Source: Thermoleophilia bacterium SCSIO 60948 (GTDB lineage: Bacteria; Actinomycetota; Thermoleophilia; Solirubrobacterales; 70-9). From it: a stretch of DNA of 64,000 bases. The notes below the pieces were generated by a model. The model had not been told where the DNA came from, searched no databases, and saw nothing but the letters and a program-made list of their open reading frames with translations. This document shows, in pieces, positions 17,045 through 25,804 of this stretch (its first letter is position 1; the number at the start of each line of letters is the position of its first letter). The stretch spans positions 2,658,001-2,722,000 of the forward strand of contig CP053031.1 in NCBI GenBank assembly GCA_021496505.1, in the 5' to 3' direction. Both the position numbers and the translations under genes were made by a program.

Positions 17045-17314
17045 TCAGCCGCGACGGCGTCTGTCCCAGAACCGGTCGAGCTTGGTCGAGACGCCCGGGT
17101 CGGGCTCGCCCGTCGGCCCCGGCTGCCGGACGCTTCCGAGCCGGGGGCGTCGCGACGCGGGACGGCGCTCACGCGCTCGCTCGCTCAGGGCGTTGCGCCC
17201 GCGCGGTCCCCAGAGCGCGAAATAGCAAGGGCCGCAGAGGATCTCCTCGCTCGGCGTCTCGTAGCCGAGCCGGTCCCCGACCGGGGCCAGGCACTGTGCG
17301 CAGTGCATCCGCAT
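17045..17314 (-). CDS. Small zinc-ribbon protein
   Basis: An 89-residue protein. Two CxxC knuckles, MHCAQCLAP at the start and ILCGPCYFA near residue 27, should bind one zinc ion. The remainder is a basic, disordered-looking tail. Such proteins are common in actinobacteria as uncharacterised nucleic-acid- or protein-binding ribbons. It lies between the membrane-protein and siderophore-reductase genes on the same strand. Function is unknown. Confidence 0.65.
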   Translation of the reverse strand: MRMHCAQCLAPVGDRLGYETPSEEILCGPCYFALWGPRGRNALSERARERRPASRRPRLGSVRQPGPTGEPDPGVSTKLDRFWDRRRRG

Positions 17315-17355
17315 GCCCCCTCATCGGCACGCGGCGCCGAACGGATTACCCCTGA

Positions 17356-18165
17356 CTACTCCCAGTCGTCGGTGGTCCGGTGCTTCCAGTAGCCGAGGAC
17401 CTTCGTCCGGTCGGCCGGTAGCCCCCACGCGTCGCGCGCGTGGCGCCGGATCGCGGTCATCGCCGCGGCCTCCCCGCCGCCCCAGACGATTCCCGCGCCG
17501 CTGGGCCGGCCGAGCGCGAGGAACGCGTCGGCGAGCACGTTCGTCGTCCCGGGCTCGCCGCCGTCGCGCTCGAGCCAGCGCAGGGTCTGAGCCTCGCGGC
17601 TGGCGATCTCGAAGCGGTCGGCCCGCGTCCCGACCTCGATCAGCGCCGTGGCGGGGACCGAATCCGGGAGCGACTCGAGGATCGCCGCGAGCGCCGGCGC
17701 GCCGGTCTCGTCGCCGACGAGCACCGCCCACTCGATCTCGAAGCTCGGTTCCCAGTGCGTGCGCGGACCCGCCCAGCCGAGCCAGTCGCCGGGCCCGGCG
17801 CGCAGCGCCCAGCGCGAGGCTCGGCCGTGATCGCCATGGAGGAAGAAGTCGACCTCGACGCTCGCGCGCTCGGGGTCGTGCGAGCGGACGGTGTAGTTGC
17901 GGGCGTGCTGGTCGCCGGCTTCCGGCGGAAAGCGCCAGCCGCCGGACGGCAGGATCAATTCGCGGCCCTCGGCCGGCCACAGCAACGTGATGATCTCGCC
18001 CGGCTGCTCGACGGGGAGTCCGGCGAAGCCGGCGCAGACGAGCGTCAGCCGCGCCATCGTCGGCGAGAGCTCGCGCCGCTCGACGACGGTCGCGATCCCG
18101 GTCGCATGCGGGAACCGGCCGCGCTCGACCGGCTTCACCGCGGGCGGTCTGAGAGAAACTGCCAT
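17356..18165 (-). CDS. Siderophore-interacting protein (ferric-siderophore reductase)
   Basis: A 269-residue SIP-family flavoprotein (ViuB-like). The FAD-binding domain has ARNYTVRSHD (about 96-105), matching the family R-x-Y-T-(V/L)-R motif, and FFLHGDHGRASRWA. The NAD(P)H domain has the AVLVGDETGAPALAAIL block and ends IVWGGGEAAAMTAIRRH...KVLGYWKH. It releases iron by reducing ferric siderophores in the cytoplasm. An inverted repeat fitting a DtxR/IdeR iron box lies 6-19 bases upstream of its ATG, which points to iron repression. Confidence 0.93.
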   Translation of the reverse strand: MAVSLRPPAVKPVERGRFPHATGIATVVERRELSPTMARLTLVCAGFAGLPVEQPGEIITLLWPAEGRELILPSGGWRFPPEAGDQHARNYTVRSHDPERASVEVDFFLHGDHGRASRWALRAGPGDWLGWAGPRTHWEPSFEIEWAVLVGDETGAPALAAILESLPDSVPATALIEVGTRADRFEIASREAQTLRWLERDGGEPGTTNVLADAFLALGRPSGAGIVWGGGEAAAMTAIRRHARDAWGLPADRTKVLGYWKHRTTDDWE

Positions 18166-18170
18166 CCGAG

Positions 18171-18184
18171 TTAGGCAACCCTAA
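18171..18184 (-). promoter_or_regulatory. Iron box (DtxR/IdeR-like operator)
   Basis: TTAGG-CAAC-CCTAA is a perfect inverted repeat with a four-base centre. It matches 12 of 14 bases of the right part of the IdeR consensus (TTAGGCTAACCTAA). It begins six bases from the siderophore reductase ATG, so a bound repressor would cover the start of a short-leader or leaderless transcript. Confidence 0.65.
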
Positions 18185-18225
18185 TACGGCCGCGGTGTCG
18201 CCGGCGCTCCGCCGGTCGCGCGTGC

Positions 18226-19167
18226 TCAGACCGTCAGGACGAGCTTGCCGCGCGTGCGGCCGGATTCGATCGCGCGATGGGCGTCGGCCGCCTCGTCGAG
18301 CGGGTAGACGTCCTCGACCTCGACCCGCAACCGGCCCGTCTCGACGAGAGCGCACAAGCCCTCGAGCGCGGCGCGATCGGGCTCGACGAGTATCCCGGTG
18401 ACGCGCTTGCCCTGTTCCGGGCCGCGATCGAGCACGGCCTGGCTCGCGCCGGAGGGCACGGAGATCAGGAGCCCTCCCTCGCGCAGGCACTCGAGCGAGC
18501 GCAGGCCGTAGTCCTCCGTGCCGATCAGGTCGACGACGACGTCGACGTCGCCGACGACGTCTTCGAAGCGCTCGTTCTCGTAGTCGATCGAGCGGCTGGC
18601 GCCGAGTCCGGCGAGGAAATCGTGCTTGCTCTCGCGCGCCGTCGTGATGACCTCGGCGCCGAGCGAGGAGGCGATCTGGACCGCGATGTGGCCGACCCCG
18701 CCGCCACCGGCGTGGATCAGGACCCGGTCGCCGCTCGAGACGCCGGCCGTCTCGACGAGCGACTGCCAGGCGGTCAGGCCCGCGAGCGGGAGCGCCGCCG
18801 CCTCGGCCGCGCTCAGAGCCTCGGGACGCCGGGCGAAGTGGCGCGAGGGCGCGGTGACGTACTCGGAGTAGCCGCCGGCCTGACGCGGGAACCACGGCAT
18901 GCCGAGCACCGCATCGCCGGTCCGAAAGCGCGTCACGCCGGCACCGACCTCCTCGACGACCCCGGTCACGTCCCAGCCGACTACGAACGGCGGATCGCCG
19001 AGCACCGCGGCCATGCCCTTCCCGGCGCGCGTCTTGACGTCGACCGGGTTGACCCCCGCCGCCTCGACTCGGACCAGGATCTCGGTCGGCAGCGGCGAGG
19101 GGCGCTCGGCCTCACGCTCGACCAGTACCTCGGGGCCCCCGAACTCGCTGACGACGATCGATCTCAC
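18226..19167 (-). CDS. NADP-dependent quinone-oxidoreductase-like protein (MDR family)
   Basis: A 313-residue zinc-free medium-chain reductase/dehydrogenase. The GroES-like domain opens MRSIVVSEFGGPEVL and has the usual AAGVNPVDVKTRAG; the GHEx zinc motif is absent. The NADP Rossmann site is IHAGGGGVGHIAVQIA (about 150-165). It ends with ADAHRAIESGRTRGKLVLTV, the family's standard C-terminus. Members reduce quinones or enones. No substrate can be named. The next gene on the same strand starts about 40 bases beyond its ATG side. Confidence 0.9.
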   Translation of the reverse strand: MRSIVVSEFGGPEVLVEREAERPSPLPTEILVRVEAAGVNPVDVKTRAGKGMAAVLGDPPFVVGWDVTGVVEEVGAGVTRFRTGDAVLGMPWFPRQAGGYSEYVTAPSRHFARRPEALSAAEAAALPLAGLTAWQSLVETAGVSSGDRVLIHAGGGGVGHIAVQIASSLGAEVITTARESKHDFLAGLGASRSIDYENERFEDVVGDVDVVVDLIGTEDYGLRSLECLREGGLLISVPSGASQAVLDRGPEQGKRVTGILVEPDRAALEGLCALVETGRLRVEVEDVYPLDEAADAHRAIESGRTRGKLVLTV

Positions 19168-19207
19168 GCCGCTCGGGTTCCCCCGAGCCGCTCGCGGTAA
19201 CCAGGGT

Positions 19208-20383
19208 CTAGTCGCGCTCGCGCAGCAGCCGCAGCGCCTGGCCGAGCTTGAGCGGCGCCCCGACCCGCAGGATCGTGCGCTCGTAGATCCGCGTCGCGAG
19301 CCAGATCGCGGCCAGGATCGCGACCGCGAGCAGGACGAGCGAGGCGATGACCTCGCTCGGCGGCATCGCGTCCGTCGCGATCCGGGTCGGCGCGACGATC
19401 GGCGAGGTGAGCGGGAACAGGCTGGTGAAGACCGCGAGCCCCGAGTCCGGGTTCTCGGCGGTCTGGAAGGAGACGATGTAGCCGATCACGAGGATGATCG
19501 TGAGCGGCGTCGTAGCCGAGCCGATGTCCTCCTGACGCGAGACGAGCGCGCCGCCGCTCGCGAACAGGCACGAGTAGAGGCCATAGCCGAGGATGAAGTA
19601 GGCCACGACGAGCGCCAGCGTCGGCAGCGTCGTGTCGGGCAACTCGACCTGGCCGAGCGCAAGCGCGACGCCGACGGCGATCCCGGCGATCAGCAGCAGC
19701 TGAGCCAGCCCGAGCAGCCCGATGCCGATCACCTTGCCGGCGAGCAACCGGCTCGCGCGCACCGCGGTCAGGACCATCTCGATGACCCGCGAGCTCTTCT
19801 CCTCGACGACTCCCGTGGCGACGACGAGCCCGAACGAGAGGATCGCGATGTAGAGGAAGAGCGCCGCGATGAAACCGATCGCGCTATCGGTCTCACCCTC
19901 CCCGACCGTGTCCTGCGCGAGCGGTGGCGGGTTGAGCGCGCGCTCGGCGGCCGAGCGCTCGACGCCCTCGCGCTCGAGAGCTGCGACCCCGTTCACGTTG
20001 CGGGCCGCGCCCTGGAGGGCGGCTACGAGTCCGGCGGGTGGGGACTGGCCGGTCGTCAGCGCGTCATCGGTGACGAGGGCGTCGAGGTCGTCGGCCGCGA
20101 CCGCCTCGCGTGCCTCGCTCGCCTCGCCCGGCTGCGATCCGTCGATCTCGACGCCGAGCCCCTCCGAAATGCGCGAGGCCTCGTCGACGATCTCGACCGC
20201 CCGATCTCCGACCGCCCCGACCCTGTAGGTCTCCGTGTCGTCGTCCGCGGTCAGGCCGGACACGACGATCACGCCGAGGACCACGATCAACTGGATCACG
20301 GTCGAGGCGAGGAATGCACGACTGCGACCGCGCTCGAGGATCTCGCGCCGTGCGGCGAGGAAGATCTGGCGCCGGCCGCTCAC
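19208..20383 (-). CDS. ABC-2/NatB-type ABC transporter permease
   Basis: A 391-residue permease. One TM helix near the N-terminus (about 22-42) is followed by an extracellular segment to about 170, then five or six helices, as in NatB and other ABC-2 type permeases with a DUF3667/ABC2_membrane_3 layout. The cytoplasmic end contains the LLRERD tail. Its start overlaps the stop of the ATPase gene by four bases (ATGA), so the pair is one coupled operon exporting Na+, lipids or a drug. Confidence 0.9.
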   Translation of the reverse strand: MSGRRQIFLAARREILERGRSRAFLASTVIQLIVVLGVIVVSGLTADDDTETYRVGAVGDRAVEIVDEASRISEGLGVEIDGSQPGEASEAREAVAADDLDALVTDDALTTGQSPPAGLVAALQGAARNVNGVAALEREGVERSAAERALNPPPLAQDTVGEGETDSAIGFIAALFLYIAILSFGLVVATGVVEEKSSRVIEMVLTAVRASRLLAGKVIGIGLLGLAQLLLIAGIAVGVALALGQVELPDTTLPTLALVVAYFILGYGLYSCLFASGGALVSRQEDIGSATTPLTIILVIGYIVSFQTAENPDSGLAVFTSLFPLTSPIVAPTRIATDAMPPSEVIASLVLLAVAILAAIWLATRIYERTILRVGAPLKLGQALRLLRERD

Positions 20384-21309
20384 GCCGCCGCCCCGTCCTG
20401 CCGGCGCGCGGCCTCGCGCTCCGCGTCCTCGCCGACGACGTCACGAAACAGCTCGGCGAGGGTCGGCTCGATCTGGCCGAAACGAGCCACCGCTCCCTCG
20501 CGGCGTGCGGCGTCGAGCAGCGCCTGCGGGTCAGCGTCGGGCGCGAGCTCGAAGACCCCGCCGCCCAGCGGCTCGACACCCGCCAGTCCCCGCGCCCAGC
20601 CGTCGTCGCTCGCCGCCTCGAGCTCAGCCCGCCAGCGGCGGCCACCACGCGATCGACGCAGCTCGGACACCCCGCCGGAGGCGACGAGGCGCCCGTCCTT
20701 GATGATCGCGATGCCCTCGCAGAGGCGCTCGACGAGCTCGAGCTGGTGCGAGGAGAAGACGACCGGAACCCCGCGGCCACGGACCTCGTCGACCAGGATC
20801 TCGCTCATCAGGTCGACGCCGACCGGGTCGAGACCCGAGAACGGCTCGTCGAGGACCAGCAGCTCGGGCTCGTGAACGAGTGCCGCGGCGAGCTGGACTC
20901 GCTGCTGGTTTCCGAGCGACAGCTGCTCGACCTTGTCGGAGGCGCGATCCGCGAGCCCGAAGCGCTCGAGCCAGCTCTCGACCGACCTCGCGGCCTTCGC
21001 GCGCTCGACTCCACGCAGCTCGGCGAAGTAGACGAGCTGCTCGGCGACGCTCATCTTCGCGTAGAGGCCGCGCTCCTCCGGCATGTAGCCGATCCGCGCC
21101 CGTGTGGCGCGGTCGATCGGCGAGCCGCGCCACAGGACCTCGCCCGAGTCGGCTTCGAGGACGCCGATCGCGATCCGCATCGCCGTCGTCTTGCCGGCGC
21201 CGTTGGGGCCGACGAAGCCGAACATCCGCCCCTCCTCGACCGTGAAGCCGAAGTCGTCGAGCGCGACGGCTTCGCCGTAGCGCTTCGTCAGTCCGCGCAG
21301 CTCGAGCAA
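20380..21309 (-). CDS. NatA-type ABC transporter ATP-binding protein
   Basis: A 309-residue ATPase. Walker A GPNGAGKTTAMRI (about 36), signature LSLGNQQRVQLAAAL, Walker B LLVLDEPFSGLDPVG and H-loop FSSHQLELVERLC are present. The LSLGNQQ signature is typical of the DrrA/NatA group. After about 220 residues a C-terminal DUF4162-like extension follows, as in NatA. It is the first gene of a two-gene operon with the NatB-like permease. Confidence 0.93.
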   Translation of the reverse strand: MLELRGLTKRYGEAVALDDFGFTVEEGRMFGFVGPNGAGKTTAMRIAIGVLEADSGEVLWRGSPIDRATRARIGYMPEERGLYAKMSVAEQLVYFAELRGVERAKAARSVESWLERFGLADRASDKVEQLSLGNQQRVQLAAALVHEPELLVLDEPFSGLDPVGVDLMSEILVDEVRGRGVPVVFSSHQLELVERLCEGIAIIKDGRLVASGGVSELRRSRGGRRWRAELEAASDDGWARGLAGVEPLGGGVFELAPDADPQALLDAARREGAVARFGQIEPTLAELFRDVVGEDAEREAARRQDGAAA

Positions 21310-21409
21310 TCTGGGTTCCGGTCGGGAAGGGTCATGCGCTCACCTGTCCCCCCGGAGCCTCGCGGCCCCGCGAAGCGTCGCACAGTCGCCCGCCCGGGGC
21401 GACCACGGG

Positions 21410-21802
21410 TCAGGCGGGCTGGGGGTCGACGTCGCGGGTGCAGGCCGAACAGGCCGTCGCGGCGACCGGGATCGCGGTCAGGCAATGCGGGCAGGCGCGC
21501 GTCGTCGCCTCGCCCGGCGGCATCGCACGATTGGCGAGCCTGACGATCGCGAACAGCGCGAACGCGATGATCAGGAACGAGACGAGCGCGGTCAGGAAGG
21601 CTCCGTAGCGGATCTCCGCGTCGCCGATCGCGAGCGTCAGATCCGAGAAGTCCGGGCTGCCGAAGATCGCGGCGATCAGGTTCATGATCACGTCGTCGAC
21701 CAGCGAGGTGACGACCGCCGAGAACGCGACGCCGAGGACGAACGCGACGGCTAGCTCGAGCAGGTTCCCCTTGAGCGCGAAGTCGCGGAACTCCTTGATC
21801 AC
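21410..21802 (-). CDS. mscL: Large-conductance mechanosensitive channel MscL with zinc-ribbon tail
   Basis: A 130-residue MscL. The N-terminal MIKEFRDFALKGNLLELAVAFVLGVAF, then TM1, an extracellular loop and TM2 (LVSFLIIAFALFAIVRLANR), define the family. The channel opens under membrane tension to release solutes. Residues ~103-125 replace the usual C-terminal helical bundle with two CxxC knuckles (CPHC and CSAC), which form a zinc ribbon. I have the impression this form is common in related actinobacteria, but did not verify it. An ATG with an upstream GGGGAGGAG-type site supports the start. Confidence 0.93.
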   Translation of the reverse strand: MIKEFRDFALKGNLLELAVAFVLGVAFSAVVTSLVDDVIMNLIAAIFGSPDFSDLTLAIGDAEIRYGAFLTALVSFLIIAFALFAIVRLANRAMPPGEATTRACPHCLTAIPVAATACSACTRDVDPQPA

Positions 21803-21890
21803 GGCGTCTCCTCCCCTACCGACAGTGGTGCGACCGGGAAGCTAGGTGAGCGGCCCGACGGCATCGAGGACCTCAAGCACGGGCGCCACG

Positions 21891-22151
21891 ATGCCGATGG
21901 CGTGGGCCGTGGAGCAGCGCACGGAGCGGATCGTGATCGAGACCGGACGCCATCGGATCGTCGGCGACCTCGCGCTGCCTCGCGACGGGCACCGCTCGCG
22001 CCTGTCGGACTTCCTCAACTCCGGGACACCCGACTTCATCTCCTTGACCGATGCCGAGATCCGGACCGGCGACGGCGAGCCCGAGCGGCTGGCCTACGTG
22101 GCCGTCGCGGTCGGTCAGATCCTGATCGCGCACCCGCTCGGCGACGGCTGA
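21891..22151 (+). CDS. DUF6812-like small protein
   Basis: An 86-residue protein from ATG 21891; ATG 21897 is equally possible. It reads RIVIETGRHRIVGDLALPRDG, then RSRLSDFLN, DFISLTDAEI and a closing VAVAVGQILIAHP. This pattern resembles the small DUF6812 proteins of actinobacteria, whose function is unknown. No signal or catalytic motif is visible. It lies between the divergent mscL gene and the SpoIIE phosphatase gene. Confidence 0.7.
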   Translation: MPMAWAVEQRTERIVIETGRHRIVGDLALPRDGHRSRLSDFLNSGTPDFISLTDAEIRTGDGEPERLAYVAVAVGQILIAHPLGDG

Positions 22152-22257
22152 CGGGAAACTCCAGCTCGCTGGGTTGGGCGCCGCCGCTACTGTGGCGCGG
22201 GAGGAGCCTTCTGGTTTGAACCCCGAGTCAGCCCACGCGAGCGCGAATCCGTCCCCG

Positions 22258-23400
22258 ATGGCCACCGACCTGCAGGCGGCGCTCGAGCTCGAGCGCGCCG
22301 TGCTGCGCCGCGTCGTCGAGCGGGTGCCGGCCGGTATCTGTCTGCTGTGGGGGGCCGAGCTCGAGATCAGGCTCGTCAACCAGTCCTTCTACGACCTCGT
22401 CCCCGATCGCGGAGGAGCGGTCGGCCGGACCCTCGACGAATACTTCCCGGAGTTGAGTGCCGGGCCGGCCCGCTACGTCGCGCGGACCTTCGAGCGCCGC
22501 GGGCTCGTCGAGCTCTCCGAGGAGGCGATCAAGTTCGACGGCGAGGCGTCCGAGCGCTACTACGACGCGACGCTGATGCCGATCGACGACGCCCCGGGCC
22601 ACGTCGGCGGCGTCCTCGTCACCTTCCGCGAGGTCACCGAGCAGGTGGCGGCGAGGCGAGCCCTCGAGCAGGAGCTGACCGAGGAGCACCACATCGCCGA
22701 CACGCTCCAGCGCAGCCTGATGCCCGACGCTCTGCCACAGGTCGACGGGGTCGAGCTCGCGGCGATCTACCAGCCCGCGGGCGAGCGTCACCGGGTCGGC
22801 GGCGACTTCTACGAGGTGTTCCGCGCCGGCGATTCGCTCGTCATCATCCTCGGCGACGTCGTCGGCAAGGGACCCGCGGCGGCGGCCGTCACGGCCCGCG
22901 TCCGCCACACGGCCAAGGCGCTGGCCCTGTATGAGCGCCGCGCGTCCGACTTCCTCGCCCGCCTCGACCAGATCCTGCGCGACAGCCCCGATGCGAGCTC
23001 GATCTGCACCGCCGTCTGCGCGGTGATCGAGGACCTCGGCGACCGCAGCCGGGCGCTCGTCGCCTCGGCCGGGCACCCGCGCCCGCTGCTCGCCCGGGGC
23101 CGCGACGTCCACGAGGTCGGCGCGAGCAACCCGGCGCTGGGGCTCGCCCGAGAGCCCGGGTTCTCCGAGCGCGAGATCGACCTCGAGGTCGGCGACCGGC
23201 TCCTGCTCTACTCGGACGGCCTCACCGACGCCAACGCGCCGGCTCGCGTCATCCCGGTGGCCGAGCTTCGCGCACAGATGACCGCTCGGCGCGACGACCC
23301 GCTGAACCGGCTCGTCGACGAGATCGTCGAGTGGAGCTGCGGTGACGTCGACTCGGCCCGCGACGACATCGCGGTCCTCGCGGTCGAACGCACGGCCTGA
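22258..23400 (+). CDS. PAS-domain SpoIIE/RsbU-type PP2C phosphatase
   Basis: A 380-residue protein from ATG 22258; GTG/TTG starts up to 28 codons upstream are possible. A PAS sensor domain covers about 18-130 (RLVNQSFYDLVP...DATLMPIDD...LVTFREVTEQ). A short coiled link leads into a SpoIIE/PP2C domain (about 155-380) with metal-binding motifs RVGGDFYEVF, LGDVVGKGPAAAAV, YSDGLTDAN and DDIAVLAVE. It should dephosphorylate an anti-anti-sigma factor, controlling an alternative sigma factor. No sigma or anti-sigma gene is adjacent. Confidence 0.9.
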   Translation: MATDLQAALELERAVLRRVVERVPAGICLLWGAELEIRLVNQSFYDLVPDRGGAVGRTLDEYFPELSAGPARYVARTFERRGLVELSEEAIKFDGEASERYYDATLMPIDDAPGHVGGVLVTFREVTEQVAARRALEQELTEEHHIADTLQRSLMPDALPQVDGVELAAIYQPAGERHRVGGDFYEVFRAGDSLVIILGDVVGKGPAAAAVTARVRHTAKALALYERRASDFLARLDQILRDSPDASSICTAVCAVIEDLGDRSRALVASAGHPRPLLARGRDVHEVGASNPALGLAREPGFSEREIDLEVGDRLLLYSDGLTDANAPARVIPVAELRAQMTARRDDPLNRLVDEIVEWSCGDVDSARDDIAVLAVERTA

Positions 23401-23403
23401 GCC

Positions 23404-23745
23404 TCAGCCGATGCGGTCGCCGAGGGCGACCTCGCCGTCGGGGGCGAGCAGCACGATCCCGCGCTCATCGTCGTAGGCGCCGAGCACGAGGACCTCGCTT
23501 CGCACCGGGCCGATCTGCTTCGGCGGGAAGTTGACGACGCCGACGACGAGCCGCCCGAGCAGCTCGTCGCGCGAGTAGTTCGTGATCTGCGCCGACGAGC
23601 GCTTCTCGCCGATCTCGGACCCGAAGTCGACCCGCAGCTTCCACGCCGGCCGCCGCGCCTCGGGGAAGTCCTCGACCTCGACGATCCGCCCGATCCGCAT
23701 GTCGACGGCATCGAACTGCTCCCAGGTGAGTGCTTCGGCGGGCAT
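23404..23745 (-). CDS. csaA: CsaA-like tRNA-binding chaperone domain protein
   Basis: A 113-residue single OB-fold EMAP/ARC-type tRNA-binding domain. It has WEQFDAVDMRIGRIVEVEDFPEARRPAWKLRVDFG, then KRSSAQITNYSRDELLGRLVVGVVNFPPKQIGPVRSEVLVLG, which match the CsaA family closely. CsaA is a dimeric, export-related chaperone that can bind tRNA. ATG 23745 gives the usual length. It ends four bases from the end of the phosphatase gene (convergent). Confidence 0.92.
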   Translation of the reverse strand: MPAEALTWEQFDAVDMRIGRIVEVEDFPEARRPAWKLRVDFGSEIGEKRSSAQITNYSRDELLGRLVVGVVNFPPKQIGPVRSEVLVLGAYDDERGIVLLAPDGEVALGDRIG

Positions 23746-24207
23746 GTGGTGGAGCGTATGGGCGTGGGCGTCCCGTTCGAGGCGTCGCCGGTGGGTGCGG
23801 CACGTGGTCTGGTTTCACCTAGGGGTTGACCCTGGGTGCGCCGGCGTGGGTTCGGGCGTTATGCGGGGAGCAAAGGCGGATTGGTGCCCCTGTGGGGCAC
23901 CGGGGTGACTTTGCTCCCTTCCCGAGGCGCCGTTCGGGGGCGTTGGCCGGATCTGGTTGCTCTGCAACCACGAAGTGCCAACGGTCGCCTTCGTCGGAAG
24001 GCATTTGCCGTTTGAGCCGCTCTACGCGGTCGAACCGGCCAGCGCTTCCCCACCACCGCCCCGAACCGGCGCGGAACACGCGCAAAGACCCGCGGGAGTC
24101 AGATCAGCTCCCGACGAAAGCCAGCTCCTGTCCTCCTACGTGACTTGGCCACCCCGCGGCGGACGCCCGCCGCGAAGCCGAGCCATCCCCTCCCGTAGCC
24201 TCTCCCG
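23746..24207. other. Intergenic region with a nested hairpin
   Basis: This 462-base gap lies between divergent csaA and photolyase genes. I see no convincing coding sequence; the 88-codon frame on the minus strand lacks family resemblance. It holds the nested inverted repeat at 23866-23918. Its function is open: promoter region, RNA gene or a decayed repeat are all possible. Confidence 0.5.
23866..23918. repeat. Nested hairpin, 10-bp outer and 8-bp inner stem
   Basis: GGGAGCAAAG (23866-23875) pairs perfectly with CTTTGCTCCC (23909-23918). Inside, GGTGCCCC (23883-23890) pairs with GGGGCACC (23894-23901) around a TGT loop. Two 7-nt segments separate the stems. The inner stem is nearly the same as the hairpins at 56414-56430 and 57318-57336. 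Confidence 0.75.
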
Positions 24208-25692
24208 ATGCCCGGCCGCACCGCGTGGATCCTCGGCGACCAGCTCTCGCACGACCACCCCGCGCTCGCCGGCGCGGACCGCGTCCTGCTCGTCGAGTCG
24301 CGGGCGAAGCTGGCGTCGGGGCGCTTCCATCGCCAGAAGCTGCATCTGATCCTGTCGGCGATGCGCCACTTCGCCGCCGAACTCCGCGAACGCGGCTTCG
24401 AGGTCGACCATCGGCGCGCGCAGAGCCTGCCGAGCGGCCTTCGCTCGCACGTCCGCGAGCATCGGCCGGAGACCGTGGCGATGATCCGGCCGCACCGCGT
24501 CGAGGCCGAGCGCACGCTCGGTGCGCTCGACCGCGTCGAGGTCGTCGCCGGCGGGCTGTTCCTGACCGACCCGGACGAGTTCGCCGCCTGGGCCGGCGAG
24601 CGCAAGCGGCTCGTGATGGAGGACTTCTACCGCTCCCAGCGACGGCGCTTCGATCTGTTGATCGACGCCGGCGAGCCGTGTGGCGGCAACTGGAACTTCG
24701 ACGCCGAGAACCGCGAGCCGCCGCCGTCCGACGAGCGCCCGCCCGCGCCGTATCGCCCGCGCGAGGACGAGATCGACGCCGAGGTCCGCGCCGACCTCGA
24801 CGCGATGGGGCTCGACACGAGCGGCGTCGATGCGCCGCGTCGCTTCCCGGCCTCGCGGGCCGAGGCCAAGCGCGCGCTACGCAGCTTCGTCGGCGACCGG
24901 CTGCCGCTCTTCGGCCCCTACCAGGACGCGATCCTCGAGTCCGAGCCGTTCATGTGGCACGCGATGATCGGCGCCGCCCTCAACCTCGGCCTGCTCTCGC
25001 CGCTCGAGTGCGCCCGCGCGGCCGAGAAGGCCTACCGCGACGGCGACGCCCCACTGGCATCCGTCGAGGGCTTCATCCGCCAGGTCGTCGGCTGGCGCGA
25101 GTACGTCTGGGGGACCTACCGGCTCCGCGGCCGCGAGTGGGGCCGAATGAACGCGCTGCGCGCGCGCGGCTCCCTGCCGGAGTCCTTCTGGGACGGCGAG
25201 ACCGAGATCCGCTGCCTGGCGAGCGTCGCCGGCAAGGTCCGCGAGACCGCCTACGCGCACCACATCGAGCGCCTGATGATCGCCGGCAACCTGATGCTGC
25301 TGCTCGGCGTCGCGCCGCGCGAGGCCCACGACTGGTTCCACCGCAGCTTCGCCGACGGTTACGAGTGGGTGATGGCCCCGAACGTGCTCGGGATGGCGAT
25401 CTGGGCCGACGGCGGCCGGATGATGACCAAGCCCTACGCGGCGAGCGGCCGCTACGTCGATCGGATGTCCGACCACTGCGGCGAGTGCAGGTTCCGTCCC
25501 GGCGAGCGGACGGGCGAGGACGCCTGCCCGATCACGACCCTCTACTGGGACTTCCTCGATCGCAATCGCGAGCGTTTGCAGGACAATCGCCGGATGCGGA
25601 TGCAGTACCGCAACCTCGACCGCTTCGACGCCGACGAGCTCGAAGCGATCCGCTCTCGGGCCCGTGGCCTGAAGAAAGCTCAGCGGCTTTAG
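24208..25692 (+). CDS. FeS-BCP type cryptochrome/photolyase ((6-4) photolyase-like)
   Basis: A 494-residue protein of the prokaryotic iron-sulfur photolyase group (PhrB-like), formerly DUF523-like photolyase-related proteins. The N-terminal alpha/beta domain opens with AWILGDQLSHDHPAL. The FAD-binding helical domain includes GWREYVWG and APNVLGMAIWADGG. Four Cys ligands of a [4Fe-4S] cluster fit: one in IRCLASVAGK, two in HCGEC and one in EDACPITTLYWDF. Members repair (6-4) photoproducts using light. It is preceded by a long intergenic gap and followed by the transporter operon. Confidence 0.93.
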   Translation: MPGRTAWILGDQLSHDHPALAGADRVLLVESRAKLASGRFHRQKLHLILSAMRHFAAELRERGFEVDHRRAQSLPSGLRSHVREHRPETVAMIRPHRVEAERTLGALDRVEVVAGGLFLTDPDEFAAWAGERKRLVMEDFYRSQRRRFDLLIDAGEPCGGNWNFDAENREPPPSDERPPAPYRPREDEIDAEVRADLDAMGLDTSGVDAPRRFPASRAEAKRALRSFVGDRLPLFGPYQDAILESEPFMWHAMIGAALNLGLLSPLECARAAEKAYRDGDAPLASVEGFIRQVVGWREYVWGTYRLRGREWGRMNALRARGSLPESFWDGETEIRCLASVAGKVRETAYAHHIERLMIAGNLMLLLGVAPREAHDWFHRSFADGYEWVMAPNVLGMAIWADGGRMMTKPYAASGRYVDRMSDHCGECRFRPGERTGEDACPITTLYWDFLDRNRERLQDNRRMRMQYRNLDRFDADELEAIRSRARGLKKAQRL

Positions 25693-25729
25693 GAACCGGA
25701 GCTACTATTCCGCGAGTTTCGTTTAGAGA

Positions 25730-25751
25730 CCGTTGAAATTTGCGTCAACGG
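25730..25751 (+). promoter_or_regulatory. Hairpin upstream of the peptide-transporter operon
   Basis: CCGTTGA (25730-25736) pairs with TCAACGG (25745-25751) across an 8-nt AT-rich loop. It lies about 55 bases upstream of the substrate-binding protein start, in the only AT-rich stretch of the gap. It may be an operator or a 5' leader stem. Confidence 0.45.
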
Positions 25752-25804
25752 ATGTCGTCTCGGGGGCAGGGAAAAGACCATTGGGTCACGGAGGTTGGAG
25801 CAAC

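Noticed and set aside
23808-23820. FadR-type operator (TGGTTTCACCT) upstream of csaA
   Set aside because: One consensus base is wrong, it is single, and no lipid gene is adjacent.
23819-24085. 88-codon minus-strand frame in the csaA-photolyase gap
   Set aside because: It spans the nested hairpin, has no ribosome-binding site and no recognisable family; better treated as non-coding.
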